A stretch of 63,586 nt of DNA from Phenylobacterium sp. (GTDB lineage Bacteria > Pseudomonadota > Alphaproteobacteria > Caulobacterales > Caulobacteraceae), in contig NZ_SCVD01000037.1 of NCBI RefSeq assembly GCF_004297125.1, forward strand, positions 1 to 63,586, read 5' to 3'. The stretch's first letter is position 1. Each line of letters opens with the position of its first letter. Below, piece after piece: positions 25,041-33,399 of this stretch. The notes under the pieces are model-generated. The model searched no databases and had not been told where the DNA came from. It was given only the letters and a program-made list of their open reading frames with translations. A program made the translations under genes and the position numbers.

Positions 25041-25573
25041 GCGGCGAGCGCCGCTTCCGCCGCGATCACGCGGCTGGCGGCGTTCACCACCGCAGCGATG
25101 CGGAGCGCCGCCTGGATGCTCTGGGTCGGCACGCCGTGCTTCTTCAGCTCGGCCTCGTGCGAGTCCAGGCACATGCCGCAGCCGTTCACGGCCGATACCG
25201 CGGTGGACCAGAGTTCGAAATCGGCCTTCTCGACGCCCGGGTTGGCCAGGACGTTCATCCGCAGCCGGGCGGGCAGGGTCTTGTACTCGCCGTTCGAAAG
25301 CAGGTGCAGCGAGCGGTAGTAGACGTTGTTCATGCCCATGATGGCGGCCGCGGCCTTGGCGGCGGTCTTGGCCTCGGCGGAGAGGCCGGCCGCGTCGGCG
25401 GCCGCTTCCACGGTCTTCACCACGGCCGGGACGCCGACGGCGTGGGCGGACGCGACGAACGCGCCCCACTTCTGCTGGTCGGTCAGGACCGTCTCGGAGG
25501 CCAGGCTGCCGAGGTTCAGGCTGATATCCTTGGCATAGGCGGGCAGGCCATCGCGCAGGGCGTCGAGGGACAT
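25037..25573 (-). CDS. ahpD: Alkyl hydroperoxidase AhpD
   Basis: AhpD is a thiol peroxidase-like partner that recycles AhpC. The 178-residue protein has the CxxC-x3-H motif in VNGCGMCLDSHEAELKK and the two CMD-type helical repeats. ATG 25573 (MSLDALRDGLPAYAKDI) fits the family; an ATG four codons earlier is less likely. It lies 98 nt after ahpC, separated by a strong hairpin, and its end overlaps the MocR gene stop by four bases on the other strand. Confidence 0.94.
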   Translation of the reverse strand: MSLDALRDGLPAYAKDISLNLGSLASETVLTDQQKWGAFVASAHAVGVPAVVKTVEAAADAAGLSAEAKTAAKAAAAIMGMNNVYYRSLHLLSNGEYKTLPARLRMNVLANPGVEKADFELWSTAVSAVNGCGMCLDSHEAELKKHGVPTQSIQAALRIAAVVNAASRVIAAEAALAA

Positions 25574-25605
25574 GGGTAGCTCCAAGATGTCTTGAGAAAG
25601 AAAAG

Positions 25606-25646
25606 GCCGGGGGCGCTCTTGGGGGAGAAGGGGGAGCGCCCCCGGC
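25606..25646 (-). terminator. Hairpin between ahpC and ahpD
   Basis: A perfect 13-bp stem (GCCGGGGGCGCTC / GAGCGCCCCCGGC) with a 15-nt loop follows ahpC on the minus strand and is followed by CTTTTCTTTCTC. It probably acts as a partial terminator that lowers ahpD expression relative to ahpC. Confidence 0.75.
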
Positions 25647-25671
25647 TAGCTCTAAAGTCCGCGTGGTGTGC

Positions 25672-26229
25672 TTACGCGGCCTTCAGGGTCTCGCCGCCAA
25701 CCGAGCGGTTGCACGGGCAGAGCTCATCGGTCTGGAGCGCATCGAGGACGCGAAGGGTGTCCTGCGGGTTGCGGCCCACGTTCAGGTTCGTGACGTAGAC
25801 GTGCTGCACCACATTGTCGGGGTCGACGATGTAGGTGGCGCGCAGGGCCACGCCCTCTTCCTCGTTCAGAACGCCCAGGTCGCGGGCGAACTTCCCGGAG
25901 TTGTCCGCGAAGTTCCAGATCGGCAGCTCGTGCAGATCCGGGTGCTCGCGGCGCCAGCCGAGCTTGGAGTGCTCGTTGTCGGTCGAGCCGCCCAGGACGA
26001 CGGCGTCGCGGTCGGCGAACTCGCGGTTCAGGCGGGCGAACTCGGCGATCTCGGTCGGGCAAACGAAGGTGAAGTCCTTCGGATAGAAGAAGATGACCTT
26101 CCACTTCCCGGGGAAGCTTTCCTTGGTGACGGTCTCGAACGCGCTCTCGCCGTTCTCCTCGTGGCGCATGAACTTGGGCTTCACACCCACGATCTTGAAG
26201 TCGGGCAGCGTCTGGCCAACACCCAGCAT
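25672..26229 (-). CDS. ahpC: Peroxiredoxin AhpC (alkyl hydroperoxide reductase subunit C)
   Basis: A 185-residue 2-Cys peroxiredoxin: peroxidatic cysteine in DFTFVCPTEIAEFA and resolving cysteine in ELCPCN near the C-terminus. It reduces organic peroxides and H2O2 in the cytosol. It is divergent from oxyR and precedes ahpD, with no AhpF nearby; the AhpC-AhpD-type pairing therefore suggests recycling by AhpD and lipoamide as in mycobacteria. Confidence 0.95.
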   Translation of the reverse strand: MLGVGQTLPDFKIVGVKPKFMRHEENGESAFETVTKESFPGKWKVIFFYPKDFTFVCPTEIAEFARLNREFADRDAVVLGGSTDNEHSKLGWRREHPDLHELPIWNFADNSGKFARDLGVLNEEEGVALRATYIVDPDNVVQHVYVTNLNVGRNPQDTLRVLDALQTDELCPCNRSVGGETLKAA

Positions 26230-26336
26230 ACAATTCTCTCCTTAAAAGCTTGCCGGCGCCGCGGGGAGGCGAGCGCCGTGAGGGGGAGATAGGGGGTCGC
26301 GACCCACAATTCCAATCGATTGTTTTTGCGTTTGGT

Positions 26337-26351
26337 ATAGATGCGATCTAT
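26337..26351. promoter_or_regulatory. OxyR-type binding site between ahpC and oxyR
   Basis: ATAGATGCGATCTAT matches the OxyR half-site pattern ATAGnTnnnAnCTAT exactly. A second, degenerate half-site can be aligned seven bases upstream (ATCGATT...). The site lies 26 nt before the oxyR start and about 108 nt before ahpC, consistent with control of both genes. Confidence 0.75.
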
Positions 26352-26376
26352 TCTCACCTCTCCCAAGGTGTGCCCC

Positions 26377-27273
26377 ATGCTCCCGACGATCCGCCAATTG
26401 CAGTATCTGAAGCTCCTCGCCGAGCACGGCGCGTTCGGGAAGGCGGCCGAGGCCGCGCACGTCACCCAGCCCACCCTGTCGGCCGGCATCCAGGAGCTGG
26501 AGCGGACCCTGGGCGCGCCGGTGGTGGATCGGGCGCGGACGGGGGTGATCCTGACTCCCGTGGGCGAGGAGGCGCTGCGCCGCGCCACGGTGATCCTCAA
26601 CGAGGCCGAGGAACTGGTGGAGGCGGCCAAGAACGCGGGCCAGCCGCTGACCGGCCGCTTCCGGCTGGGCGTGATCCCGACGATCGCGCCGTTCCTGCTG
26701 CCCGGCGCCCTGCCGCTGCTGCGCCAGCGGTTCCCGAAGCTCAGGCTGTTCCTGCGCGAGGACCTGACGCAGCGCCTGATCGCCGAGCTGAAGGCCGGCC
26801 GGCTGGACGCCGCGCTGATCGCCCTGCCGTTCGAGATGGGCGGACTGGAATGGGCGCATGTGGCGGACGACGAACTGCTGGCCGCCCTGCCCGCCGACCA
26901 CCCGCTGGCCAGGCTGAAGACCACGACGCCCGAGGCCCTGGAGCAGGAGAACCTTATCCTGCTGGAGGACGGCCACTGCCTGCGCGAGCACGCCCTGTCG
27001 GCCTGCCGGCTGAACCCGCCCCGCATGGGCGCGGGCGAGGAGCCGTTCGCCGCCACCTCGCTGCCGACCCTGGTGCAGATGGTGGGCTCGGGCCTGGGGG
27101 TGACCTTCCTGCCGCAGATGGCGGTGAGCGCGGGCCTGGCCGAGGCCGCCAACGTCGCCGTCCGCCCCATCGACGCCGACCACCCCGCCCGCGAGATCGT
27201 CGTCGCCTGGCGCGCCGGGTCGAACCGCCGCGCCGAGGGCAAGCTGCTGGCCGAGATGCTGAAGGAGGTCTGA
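26377..27273 (+). CDS. oxyR: Hydrogen-peroxide-inducible regulator OxyR
   Basis: A 298-residue LysR regulator with HTH at residues 1-60 (TIRQLQYLKLLAEHGAFGKAA, TQPTLSAGIQELERTLGAP). The two redox cysteines of OxyR are present in EDGHCLREHALSACRL, nine residues apart. It senses peroxide by disulfide formation and activates ahpC. ATG 26377 is preferred over the 5' longer frame because it gives the family start. Confidence 0.94.
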   Translation: MLPTIRQLQYLKLLAEHGAFGKAAEAAHVTQPTLSAGIQELERTLGAPVVDRARTGVILTPVGEEALRRATVILNEAEELVEAAKNAGQPLTGRFRLGVIPTIAPFLLPGALPLLRQRFPKLRLFLREDLTQRLIAELKAGRLDAALIALPFEMGGLEWAHVADDELLAALPADHPLARLKTTTPEALEQENLILLEDGHCLREHALSACRLNPPRMGAGEEPFAATSLPTLVQMVGSGLGVTFLPQMAVSAGLAEAANVAVRPIDADHPAREIVVAWRAGSNRRAEGKLLAEMLKEV

Positions 27274-27298
27274 GGCCGCGGCCAGGGACCGACAGGCG

Positions 27299-27925
27299 TC
27301 AGGGCGGCGGCGCGCGCCCCGGGAAGCCCGGCATCTGCCAGCCGAACAGAATCGCGCCGGCCCGCACGGAGAAGGCGCACAGGAACCCCATCGTGCCGCT
27401 GACCGCCAGCGGCAGGTCGAAGCCGTGCAGCCCCACGAACACCGCCGCCCCGATCAGCGCCGGGGTCACATAGAGCTCGCGACGCAGCAGGATCGACGGC
27501 TCGTGGGCCAGGACGTCGCGGATCACCCCGCCGAACGTCGAGGTCAGCACCCCCATGATCACCGCGGAGAACGGCGGAACGCCCAGCGAGGTCGCCTTCA
27601 GCGCGCCCACCACCGCGTAGGCCGCCATGCCCAGCGCATCCAGCCAGAGCAGGAGGCGCTCGCGCCCCTGGCCCCAGCCCAGCACCCAGACCGCCACGGC
27701 GCCCGCCAGGCACACGAGGATGTACTCCGGGCGGCCCACCCAGAAGACCGGCGCGCCGATCAGCAGGTCGCGCAGGGTGCCGCCGCCGACACCGGTGACG
27801 GCGGCGAAGAAGCCGAAGGTGACGATGTCGTGCTTGTTCCGCGCCGCGGCCAGCGCCCCCGACGCGCCGAACACCGCCACGGCGGCGTAGTCCAGCACGG
27901 TCAGCGTGGCGGCGAGCGGATCCAT
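27299..27925 (-). CDS. Trimeric intracellular cation (TRIC) channel family / UPF0126 membrane protein
   Basis: This 208-residue protein has about seven membrane helices and the duplicated UPF0126 motif: DYAAVAVFGASGALAA with GVGGGTLRDLLIG, then DALGMAAYAVVGALKA with TFGGVIRDVLAHE. Bacterial TRIC proteins form homotrimeric K+-selective channels. ATG 27925 (MDPLAATLTVLDY) is chosen over an upstream ATG. It is divergent from ftsY. Confidence 0.88.
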   Translation of the reverse strand: MDPLAATLTVLDYAAVAVFGASGALAAARNKHDIVTFGFFAAVTGVGGGTLRDLLIGAPVFWVGRPEYILVCLAGAVAVWVLGWGQGRERLLLWLDALGMAAYAVVGALKATSLGVPPFSAVIMGVLTSTFGGVIRDVLAHEPSILLRRELYVTPALIGAAVFVGLHGFDLPLAVSGTMGFLCAFSVRAGAILFGWQMPGFPGRAPPP

Positions 27926-27984
27926 CCGCCCCTTGATGCGGTGAGGCGTGACGCGGGGCAAGCGTCCGGCTAGAAGCCGGCTCC

Positions 27985-28929
27985 ATGTCAGAACCCAAAC
28001 GCGGCTGGTTCGCCCGGCTCACGGAAGGGCTCACCAAGTCGTCGAAGCAGATGGGCGAGCAGATCGCCCAGGTCTTCGTGGCCAAGGAGCCCCTGGACCA
28101 GGCCAAGCTCGACGAGCTGGAAGAGATGCTCATCGAGGCGGACCTGGGCCCGCACTCGGCCGCCCGCATCACCGAGCGCTTCGCCGCCGAGAAGTTCGGC
28201 AAGGACGTGGACGAGGCCGAGATCCGCGAGGCCCTGTCGGTCGCCATCGGCGACGAGCTGTCCAGTCGCCAGGGGTCGTTCGAACCGCTGTCCGGCCCCC
28301 GGCCCTACGTGGTGCTGTTCATCGGCGTGAACGGCTCGGGCAAGACCACCACCCTGGGCAAGGTGGCCTCGGACCTCCGCCGCCAGGGCGCCAAGGTGCT
28401 GGTGGTGGCCGGCGACACCTTCCGCGCCGCCGCCGTCGAACAGCTGAAGATCTGGGCCGAGCGGGCCGACGCCGACTTCATGGGCCGCCCGACGGGATCG
28501 GATGCGGCCGGCCTGGCGTTCGACGCAGTGACGAAGGCGCGGGACGAAGGCTATGATGTGGTCCTCATCGACACCGCCGGCCGCCTGCAGAACAAGCAGG
28601 GCCTGATGGACGAGCTCCTGAAGATCATCCGGGTGGTGAAGAAGGTGGACCCCGACTATCCCCACGAGACCCTGCTGGTGCTGGACGCCACCGTGGGCCG
28701 CAACGCGCTGGCCCAGGAGAACATCTTCGGCAACCAGATCGGCGTCTCGGGCATCGTGATGACCAAGCTGGACGGCACCGCCCGCGGCGGCGTGCTGGTC
28801 CCGGTGGCCCAGGCCTCGGATTCGCCCATCAAGCTGATCGGCGTGGGCGAGGGGGTCGACGACCTGCAACCGTTCAATGCGCGCGCGTTCGCCCGCTCGC
28901 TGGTGGGCCTCGAGGAACCGATCCGATGA
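27985..28929 (+). CDS. ftsY: Signal recognition particle receptor FtsY
   Basis: FtsY is the membrane-associated GTPase that docks SRP-ribosome complexes. The 314-residue protein lacks the long acidic A domain of E. coli FtsY and starts straight into the N domain. The G domain has GVNGSGKTTTLGKVA, AGDTFRAAAVEQL, LIDTAGR and MTKLDGTARGG. The 3' end overlaps the next gene by 4 nt. Ffh, its partner, is also in this window. Confidence 0.97.
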   Translation: MSEPKRGWFARLTEGLTKSSKQMGEQIAQVFVAKEPLDQAKLDELEEMLIEADLGPHSAARITERFAAEKFGKDVDEAEIREALSVAIGDELSSRQGSFEPLSGPRPYVVLFIGVNGSGKTTTLGKVASDLRRQGAKVLVVAGDTFRAAAVEQLKIWAERADADFMGRPTGSDAAGLAFDAVTKARDEGYDVVLIDTAGRLQNKQGLMDELLKIIRVVKKVDPDYPHETLLVLDATVGRNALAQENIFGNQIGVSGIVMTKLDGTARGGVLVPVAQASDSPIKLIGVGEGVDDLQPFNARAFARSLVGLEEPIR

Positions 28930-29507
28930 GCGCGGAAAACAAGCGGCACTGGGTCCGGTACTTCGTCGACTACGCGGCGCTCGCCGCCTTCCTGGCCGCC
29001 TACCTGGTGACCCGCGACATCCAGAAGGCCACCTGGGGCCTGGTGGTGGGCTCGGTGATCGCCATCGTGGTGGGCTTCGTCGTGGAGCGGCGCATCGCGC
29101 CCCTGCCGCTGTTCGTGGGCGGGGCCGGCCTGGTGTTCGGCGGCGCCTCGCTGTTCTTCCACGATCCGCGGATCCTGAAGGTGAAGCCCACCATCGTGAA
29201 CACCGCCATCGGCCTCCTGCTGCTGGGCGGGCTGGTGATGAAGAAGCATCCGCTGAAGCTGGTGCTGGGCGAGGCCTTCGACATGCCGGAGGCGGTCTGG
29301 CGGCGGCTGACCCTCAACTACGCCGGCCTCTTCCTGGGCCTGGCCGCCCTCAACGAGTTCGTCTGGCGCACCCAGCCCGACGGGACGTGGGTGCTCTTCC
29401 GCTTCCCGGGCATGATGATCCTGACGGTGGTGTTCTCCATCGCCCACGCGCCGCTCTTGATGAAGTACGTCAGGGCCGAGGAACTGCCGCCGCCGCCGAC
29501 GGAATAG
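28926..29507 (+). CDS. yciB: Inner membrane septation protein A (YciB/IspZ)
   Basis: A 193-residue membrane protein with five to six helices and YciB family marks (FVDYAALAAFLAAYL, WGLVVGSVIAI, GLVFGGASLFFHDPRILKVKPTI, LNYAGLFLGLAALNEFVWR). YciB is implicated in septation and envelope integrity. It overlaps ftsY by ATGA, so the pair is an operon. Confidence 0.93.
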   Translation: MSAENKRHWVRYFVDYAALAAFLAAYLVTRDIQKATWGLVVGSVIAIVVGFVVERRIAPLPLFVGGAGLVFGGASLFFHDPRILKVKPTIVNTAIGLLLLGGLVMKKHPLKLVLGEAFDMPEAVWRRLTLNYAGLFLGLAALNEFVWRTQPDGTWVLFRFPGMMILTVVFSIAHAPLLMKYVRAEELPPPPTE

Positions 29508-29522
29508 CCGCCCGGGAATCCG

Positions 29523-29720
29523 CTATCGCGGGAAGGTGATGTTGCTGGGGCGCAGGTGCGGGGTCTGGATGCGATTGTAGTCCGCATCCGCCAGGCCGCC
29601 GACGATCATGCCAAGGATCTCGGAGCCGCCAGCCTCGCGGGGCGGCGGGTCGCCGTAGAGCTGGCGCCAGAGCGCGACAGCCTCCTCGTATATGCGGTCA
29701 TCCCGTCCCATAGGGTCCAT
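29523..29720 (-). CDS. Conserved small hypothetical protein
   Basis: The 65-residue protein (DDRIYEEAVALWRQLYGD, SEILGMIVGGLADADYNRIQ, LRPSNITFPR) has good codon use and an amphipathic first half. No family was recognised. ATG 29711, three codons later, is an equally possible start. It is convergent with yciB. Confidence 0.6.
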   Translation of the reverse strand: MDPMGRDDRIYEEAVALWRQLYGDPPPREAGGSEILGMIVGGLADADYNRIQTPHLRPSNITFPR

Positions 29721-29821
29721 CTACTGTGCGTTGCACGGACAAAACCCGCCGAGGTGGTACGGCGTTCCGAATAAATTAGAGTTAATTTCGGGACTTAGCC
29801 GTGGAAGCCGCAACGGCCCAG

Positions 29822-30085
29822 TTAAACGCGGATGTCGAACAGCGAGCCCGGGCGCGGAATTCTCTGCGGCGGGTCGCCGGGCGCGGCGGCGGCCGTGCGC
29901 TGGACGGGGGCCTGCGCCGTGGGGGCGGCGACCGGCGCCGCGGCGGCGGACGGGGCGGCCTGCGCGGGGGCGCGGGCCTGGCTCAGGGCGTCGAAGAACG
30001 CCCGCTGCGCGGCCAGCTTGGCGCTGTCCTGGTTTTGCGGGCGCGCTTGCGTCTGCGGGTAGAGGTTCGGACGGATCGTGGTCAC
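29822..30085 (-). CDS. Hypothetical Ala/Pro-rich small protein
   Basis: An 87-residue protein with a recognisable N-terminus (TTIRPNLYPQTQARPQ), a helical patch (KLAAQRAFFDALSQ), a low-complexity Ala/Pro centre and the end RPGSLFDIRV. GTG 30085 is the likely start; an upstream ATG at 30124 would lie over the end of ccmG's upstream gap. The C-terminal FDIRV pattern is often seen in small flagellar or surface-related proteins, but no function is claimed. Confidence 0.5.
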   Translation of the reverse strand: MTTIRPNLYPQTQARPQNQDSAKLAAQRAFFDALSQARAPAQAAPSAAAAPVAAPTAQAPVQRTAAAAPGDPPQRIPRPGSLFDIRV

Positions 30086-30150
30086 GCGGGGCGGGCCAAT
30101 ATGGTTAACGGGCGATGCGCCCAAACTCGCGCTTCCGTCTCAACACAGGG

Positions 30151-30666
30151 TTAACGCGCGAGCTTCGCCAGCTTCTGGGCCTCGGCCTCGGTCAGCGGGC
30201 CGGTGTGCTTGGCCAACACCTTGCCGTCGCGGCCGATGACATAGGTCTCGGGGACGCCGGTCACGCCGAATTCCACGCCGGCGCGGCCGTCGCGGTCGAC
30301 CAGCGCCGTGGCGAACGGATCGCCCAGCCGGGCCAGGAACGCCTGGGTGTTGGGCGGGGCGTCCTTGTAGGCGACGCCCACCACCCGGACGCCCGAGCCC
30401 TTCAGGCCCATCAGCACCGGATGCTCGATCTCGCACGGCGCGCACCAGGAGGCGAAGAAGTTGAGCACCATCGGGCCCTCGGCGGCGGCGGCGCGAAGGC
30501 GAACCGGCTGGCCCTCGGCGAGCGTCGGAAGGGCCAGGTCGGGGGCCATCTTGCCGACCAGGGCCTGCGGCTGGACCTGGGGGTCACGCTTCAAGGCGTA
30601 GAAATAGAAGAGCCCGCCCAGGGCCACGAGCGCCACGATCGGCAGAAACGCCAGCCAGCGGCTCAT
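30151..30666 (-). CDS. ccmG: Thiol:disulfide interchange protein CcmG (DsbE)
   Basis: CcmG keeps apocytochrome c or CcmH reduced in the periplasm for heme attachment. The 171-residue protein has an N-terminal membrane anchor (residues 4-24), a thioredoxin fold with WCAPC in NFFASWCAPCEIEHPVL and the cis-proline segment VTGVPETYVIGRDG. Its start overlaps the ccmD stop by four bases. Confidence 0.94.
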   Translation of the reverse strand: MSRWLAFLPIVALVALGGLFYFYALKRDPQVQPQALVGKMAPDLALPTLAEGQPVRLRAAAAEGPMVLNFFASWCAPCEIEHPVLMGLKGSGVRVVGVAYKDAPPNTQAFLARLGDPFATALVDRDGRAGVEFGVTGVPETYVIGRDGKVLAKHTGPLTEAEAQKLAKLAR

Positions 30667-30800
30667 TTCCGGGTCAGCTCTTCGTAGCGCCTGCGCCAGC
30701 GGCGGGCGTGGTTCAGCGAGAACCCGATCATGCCGGCGAAGACGATCGCCGTGATGGCGAAGGCCGGAACGATGAACTCGGCGTATTTGAAGTCGAACAT
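30663..30800 (-). CDS. ccmD: Heme exporter protein CcmD
   Basis: This 45-residue reading frame (starting MFDFKYAEFIVPAFAITAIV) has one membrane helix followed by a basic tail (NHARRWRRRYEEL), the standard CcmD layout. CcmD stabilises the CcmC-CcmE heme chaperone complex. It lies between ccmC (15 nt) and ccmG (4-nt overlap), exactly as expected. It was found by translating the gap because it is too short for most ORF calls. Confidence 0.9.
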   Translation of the reverse strand: MFDFKYAEFIVPAFAITAIVFAGMIGFSLNHARRWRRRYEELTRK

Positions 30801-30815
30801 CAGTCCCCCTTCGCC

Positions 30816-31544
30816 TCAGTCACGGGCGGCCCGCAGCGCAGCGGCCTCGGCGCGGCGGCGCCATACCTCGCCCCGGATGCGGACCAGCCACAGTGAGCCG
30901 AACGCCGACATGTAGGCCAGCGCCATCAGCAGCAGCGGGATCCAGAACACCGGCGGCATGGCCGGGCCGCCCTTGCGGAACAGCGACGAGCCCTGGTGGA
31001 TGGAGTTCCACCACTCCACGCTGAAATGGATGATCGGCAGGTTGATCGAGCCCACAAGAGCCAGGATCGCGGCGGCCCGGGCGGCCTTGACCTCGTCGTC
31101 CATGGAGGCCCGGAGCGCCATGTAGGCGATGTAGAGCAAGAACATCACCAGGACCGAGGTCAGCCGCCCGTCCCACTCCCACCACGTGCCCCACATGGGC
31201 CGGCCCCAGAGGGAGCCGGTGACCAGGGCCAGGAAAGTGAAGGCCGCGCCCAGGGGAGCGGCGGCCTGGGCGGCGGCGTCGGCCAGCGCGTGGCGGAAGA
31301 TCAGCGACAGGAAGCTCGCCACGCCCAGGCAGACATAGGCGAACATGCTGATCTGGGCGGCCGGCACATGGATGAACATGATCCTGACCGTCTGGCCCTG
31401 CTGGTAGTCCTCTGGCCCGGTGAAGCCGAGATAGAGGCCGGCCGCGGCCAGGGCGAGGGCGATCAGGCCGAACATCGGCGCCGCCCAGCGCGAGAAGGCC
31501 ATGAAGCGGTCGGGATTCGACAGGAAGGCGGGCGCCCAGCTCAT
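30816..31544 (-). CDS. ccmC: Heme ABC transporter permease CcmC
   Basis: A 242-residue six-helix membrane protein with the tryptophan-rich WWD motif WGTWWEWDGRLTS and flanking histidines (MFIHVPAA near residue 55, HFSVEWWNSIHQG near 173). It loads heme onto CcmE. It starts the ccmC-ccmD-ccmG block; ccmA and ccmB are 1.2 kb upstream. Confidence 0.95.
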   Translation of the reverse strand: MSWAPAFLSNPDRFMAFSRWAAPMFGLIALALAAAGLYLGFTGPEDYQQGQTVRIMFIHVPAAQISMFAYVCLGVASFLSLIFRHALADAAAQAAAPLGAAFTFLALVTGSLWGRPMWGTWWEWDGRLTSVLVMFLLYIAYMALRASMDDEVKAARAAAILALVGSINLPIIHFSVEWWNSIHQGSSLFRKGGPAMPPVFWIPLLLMALAYMSAFGSLWLVRIRGEVWRRRAEAAALRAARD

Positions 31545-31585
31545 GGGTCCGGCATAGAGTCAGCGCGCCCGCCCCGCAAGGGAAG

Positions 31586-32161
31586 CTAGAGCCTGGGCGG
31601 CGCCGGAGGCTTCGGCGGCCGGGGCGGCATCGGGTGGCCGACCGGGATCAGCTGCGGCCCGAACGAGGGGCCGGAGAACATCAGCATCGGCATGGCGTCG
31701 AACGCCTTCTTCTGGCTGGCGTCGAGCTGGCCGTAGAAGGTCTTGATGGCGGCGATCTTGCGGCTGGTCTCCGCCTGCTGCGCGGCCAGGCGGGCCTGCA
31801 TGTCGTCGAGGCGCTGGAGCGTGGTGCGGTCGGAATCGCGCTCGAACTTCACCATGTGGTCGCGATGGTCGCCGTCGTTGCGGGTCGCCTCGAGGAAGGC
31901 CTTCAGCGCCGGCTCCTGGTCGGGGCGGAGTTGCAGGATGTCGGACAGGTGTTCGGGCCGGCCCATCCGCACGACGTGGCGATGGTCATCGTCGTGGCGG
32001 TAGGCGCGCATCTCGCGCTGCGGGTCGCGGTCGGCCCTGGCGGCGGCCGCGGAGTCCTGGGCGGCCTGGTCCCGGGCGGTCTGGCTGGTCTGGGCCAGGG
32101 CCGCGCCGGCGGTGAGAGTCAGGGCGGCTCCGGCAAGGAGCCAGGTCATGGGCTTGGACAT
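31586..32161 (-). CDS. Exported Spy/CpxP-type LTXXQ protein
   Basis: The 191-residue protein has a signal peptide (residues 1-24, ALAQT), an acidic/basic region with HDDDHRHVV, and helical repeats (LSDILQLRPDQEPALKAFLEA, LQRLDDMQARLAAQQ, FYGQLDASQKKAFDAMPML) like Spy/CpxP periplasmic chaperones with LTxxQ motifs. It ends in a proline-rich tail. ATG 32161 gives the natural start. It lies between the two halves of the ccm locus, 42 nt before ccmC in the same direction, so it may share a transcript. Confidence 0.75.
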   Translation of the reverse strand: MSKPMTWLLAGAALTLTAGAALAQTSQTARDQAAQDSAAAARADRDPQREMRAYRHDDDHRHVVRMGRPEHLSDILQLRPDQEPALKAFLEATRNDGDHRDHMVKFERDSDRTTLQRLDDMQARLAAQQAETSRKIAAIKTFYGQLDASQKKAFDAMPMLMFSGPSFGPQLIPVGHPMPPRPPKPPAPPRL

Positions 32162-32311
32162 CGTGGTCTCGTCTCCCGTTGGTGGTTCCCTTCGAAGGGC
32201 AAGCTCAAGCGGAGCATGCGGCCGAAAAGCGGCGGGCGGGGTTAAGCTTTCTTCATGTGATTTCGCCGCCCGGAGCCGGCATACGGCCACGCTTCAGACG
32301 AGGAGACGCCC

Positions 32312-32737
32312 ATGATCGCCGCCCTGTTCGCCGCCGCCGTCGTCGCGAGCGCCCCGCAACCGATGGACCCGAGCGCCGTGAGGGCCATCGAAGCCGTGGC
32401 CTACGACTATGTGGACGGCCAGCTCGAGGGCGACCCCGCCCGCGTGGCGCGTTCGCTGCACCCGGACCTGGCGAAGCGCGCGGTGACCACCGATCCCGAC
32501 GAGAAGCTGGCGCTGCGCCGGATGTCGAAGGAGGAGCTGGTCGACCTGACGAAACAGGGCGTGCTGAAGACGCCCAAGGCCGAGTGGAACCGTTCGGTGC
32601 GCGTGCTGGACATCGCCGGCAACGCCGCGGTGGCCCGCGTCGAGACGCCCTGGTTCGTGGACTACTTCCACCTCGGCCGCTTCGGCGAGCGCTGGGTGAT
32701 CGTCAACGCCCTCTGGTATCCGAAGCCGAAGACCTAG
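32312..32737 (+). CDS. NTF2-like (lumazine-binding-like) exported protein
   Basis: A 141-residue protein with a short hydrophobic N-terminus (residues 1-14) and an NTF2-like fold of the lumazine-binding 2 type (IEAVAYDYVDGQLEGD, RSLHPDLAKRAV, AVARVETPWFVDYFHLGRFGERWVIVNALW). Such proteins bind small ligands; no activity is assigned. It is on the opposite strand inside the ccm locus and overlaps ccmB by four bases at the 3' end. Confidence 0.75.
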   Translation: MIAALFAAAVVASAPQPMDPSAVRAIEAVAYDYVDGQLEGDPARVARSLHPDLAKRAVTTDPDEKLALRRMSKEELVDLTKQGVLKTPKAEWNRSVRVLDIAGNAAVARVETPWFVDYFHLGRFGERWVIVNALWYPKPKT

Positions 32738-33399
32738 CTCAGCGCATTGCGGCAGGCCGCGGCCATGGCCAACGGCCCGAAGGCCACGGCGGCGGCGGCG
32801 TAGGCGCCCAGGAAGGCGAAGCCGCCGGTCCAGGGCAGGCCGGCCGCGAAGTTGGCCAGGGCCCCGCCGCCGAAGATCACCGGCGGCACGAACAGGGGCA
32901 GCACGATCACTGCCGTCAGCAGGCCGCCCCGGCGCGCGCCCAGGCTGAGCGCCGCACCGATCCCGCCGATGAAGGCGAAGGCGATGCCGCCCAAGAGGGC
33001 GCAGGCGAAGATCAGCGGCGCGAGCGCCGGGCTGGCGCCAAGCGCGATGGCGGCCACCGGGGCCCCCAGCGCCAGCGGCGCGCCGGCCGCCAGCCACTGG
33101 CCCAGGCACTTCACCAGGCAGGTCAGTTCCAGTGGCACGGGCGACAGCAGCAGGAGGTCCAGCGCCCCGTCTTCGTAGTCGCGCTCGAACATCCGCTCCA
33201 GCGACAGCAGCGAGGCCAGGGCCAGGGCGACCCAGGCGGCGCCGGTGGCGATGGCGGCAAGGCGGTCGTGCTGCGGCCCGATGGCCAGGGGCAGGAAGGT
33301 GGCGACGCCGGCGTAGAAGCCGAGCGCCACCAGCGGGCCCCCGCCCCGGCCCCAGGCCAGGGTGGTCTCCCGCGCGATCAGGGCGGCAAGCCGGCTCAT
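32734..33399 (-). CDS. ccmB: Heme exporter protein CcmB
   Basis: CcmB is the permease of the CcmAB ABC transporter for cytochrome c maturation. The 221-residue protein has six hydrophobic segments and family marks ERMFERDYEDGALDLLLLSP and PLFVPPVIFGGGAL. Its start overlaps the ccmA stop by four bases. Confidence 0.94.
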   Translation of the reverse strand: MSRLAALIARETTLAWGRGGGPLVALGFYAGVATFLPLAIGPQHDRLAAIATGAAWVALALASLLSLERMFERDYEDGALDLLLLSPVPLELTCLVKCLGQWLAAGAPLALGAPVAAIALGASPALAPLIFACALLGGIAFAFIGGIGAALSLGARRGGLLTAVIVLPLFVPPVIFGGGALANFAAGLPWTGGFAFLGAYAAAAVAFGPLAMAAACRNALS

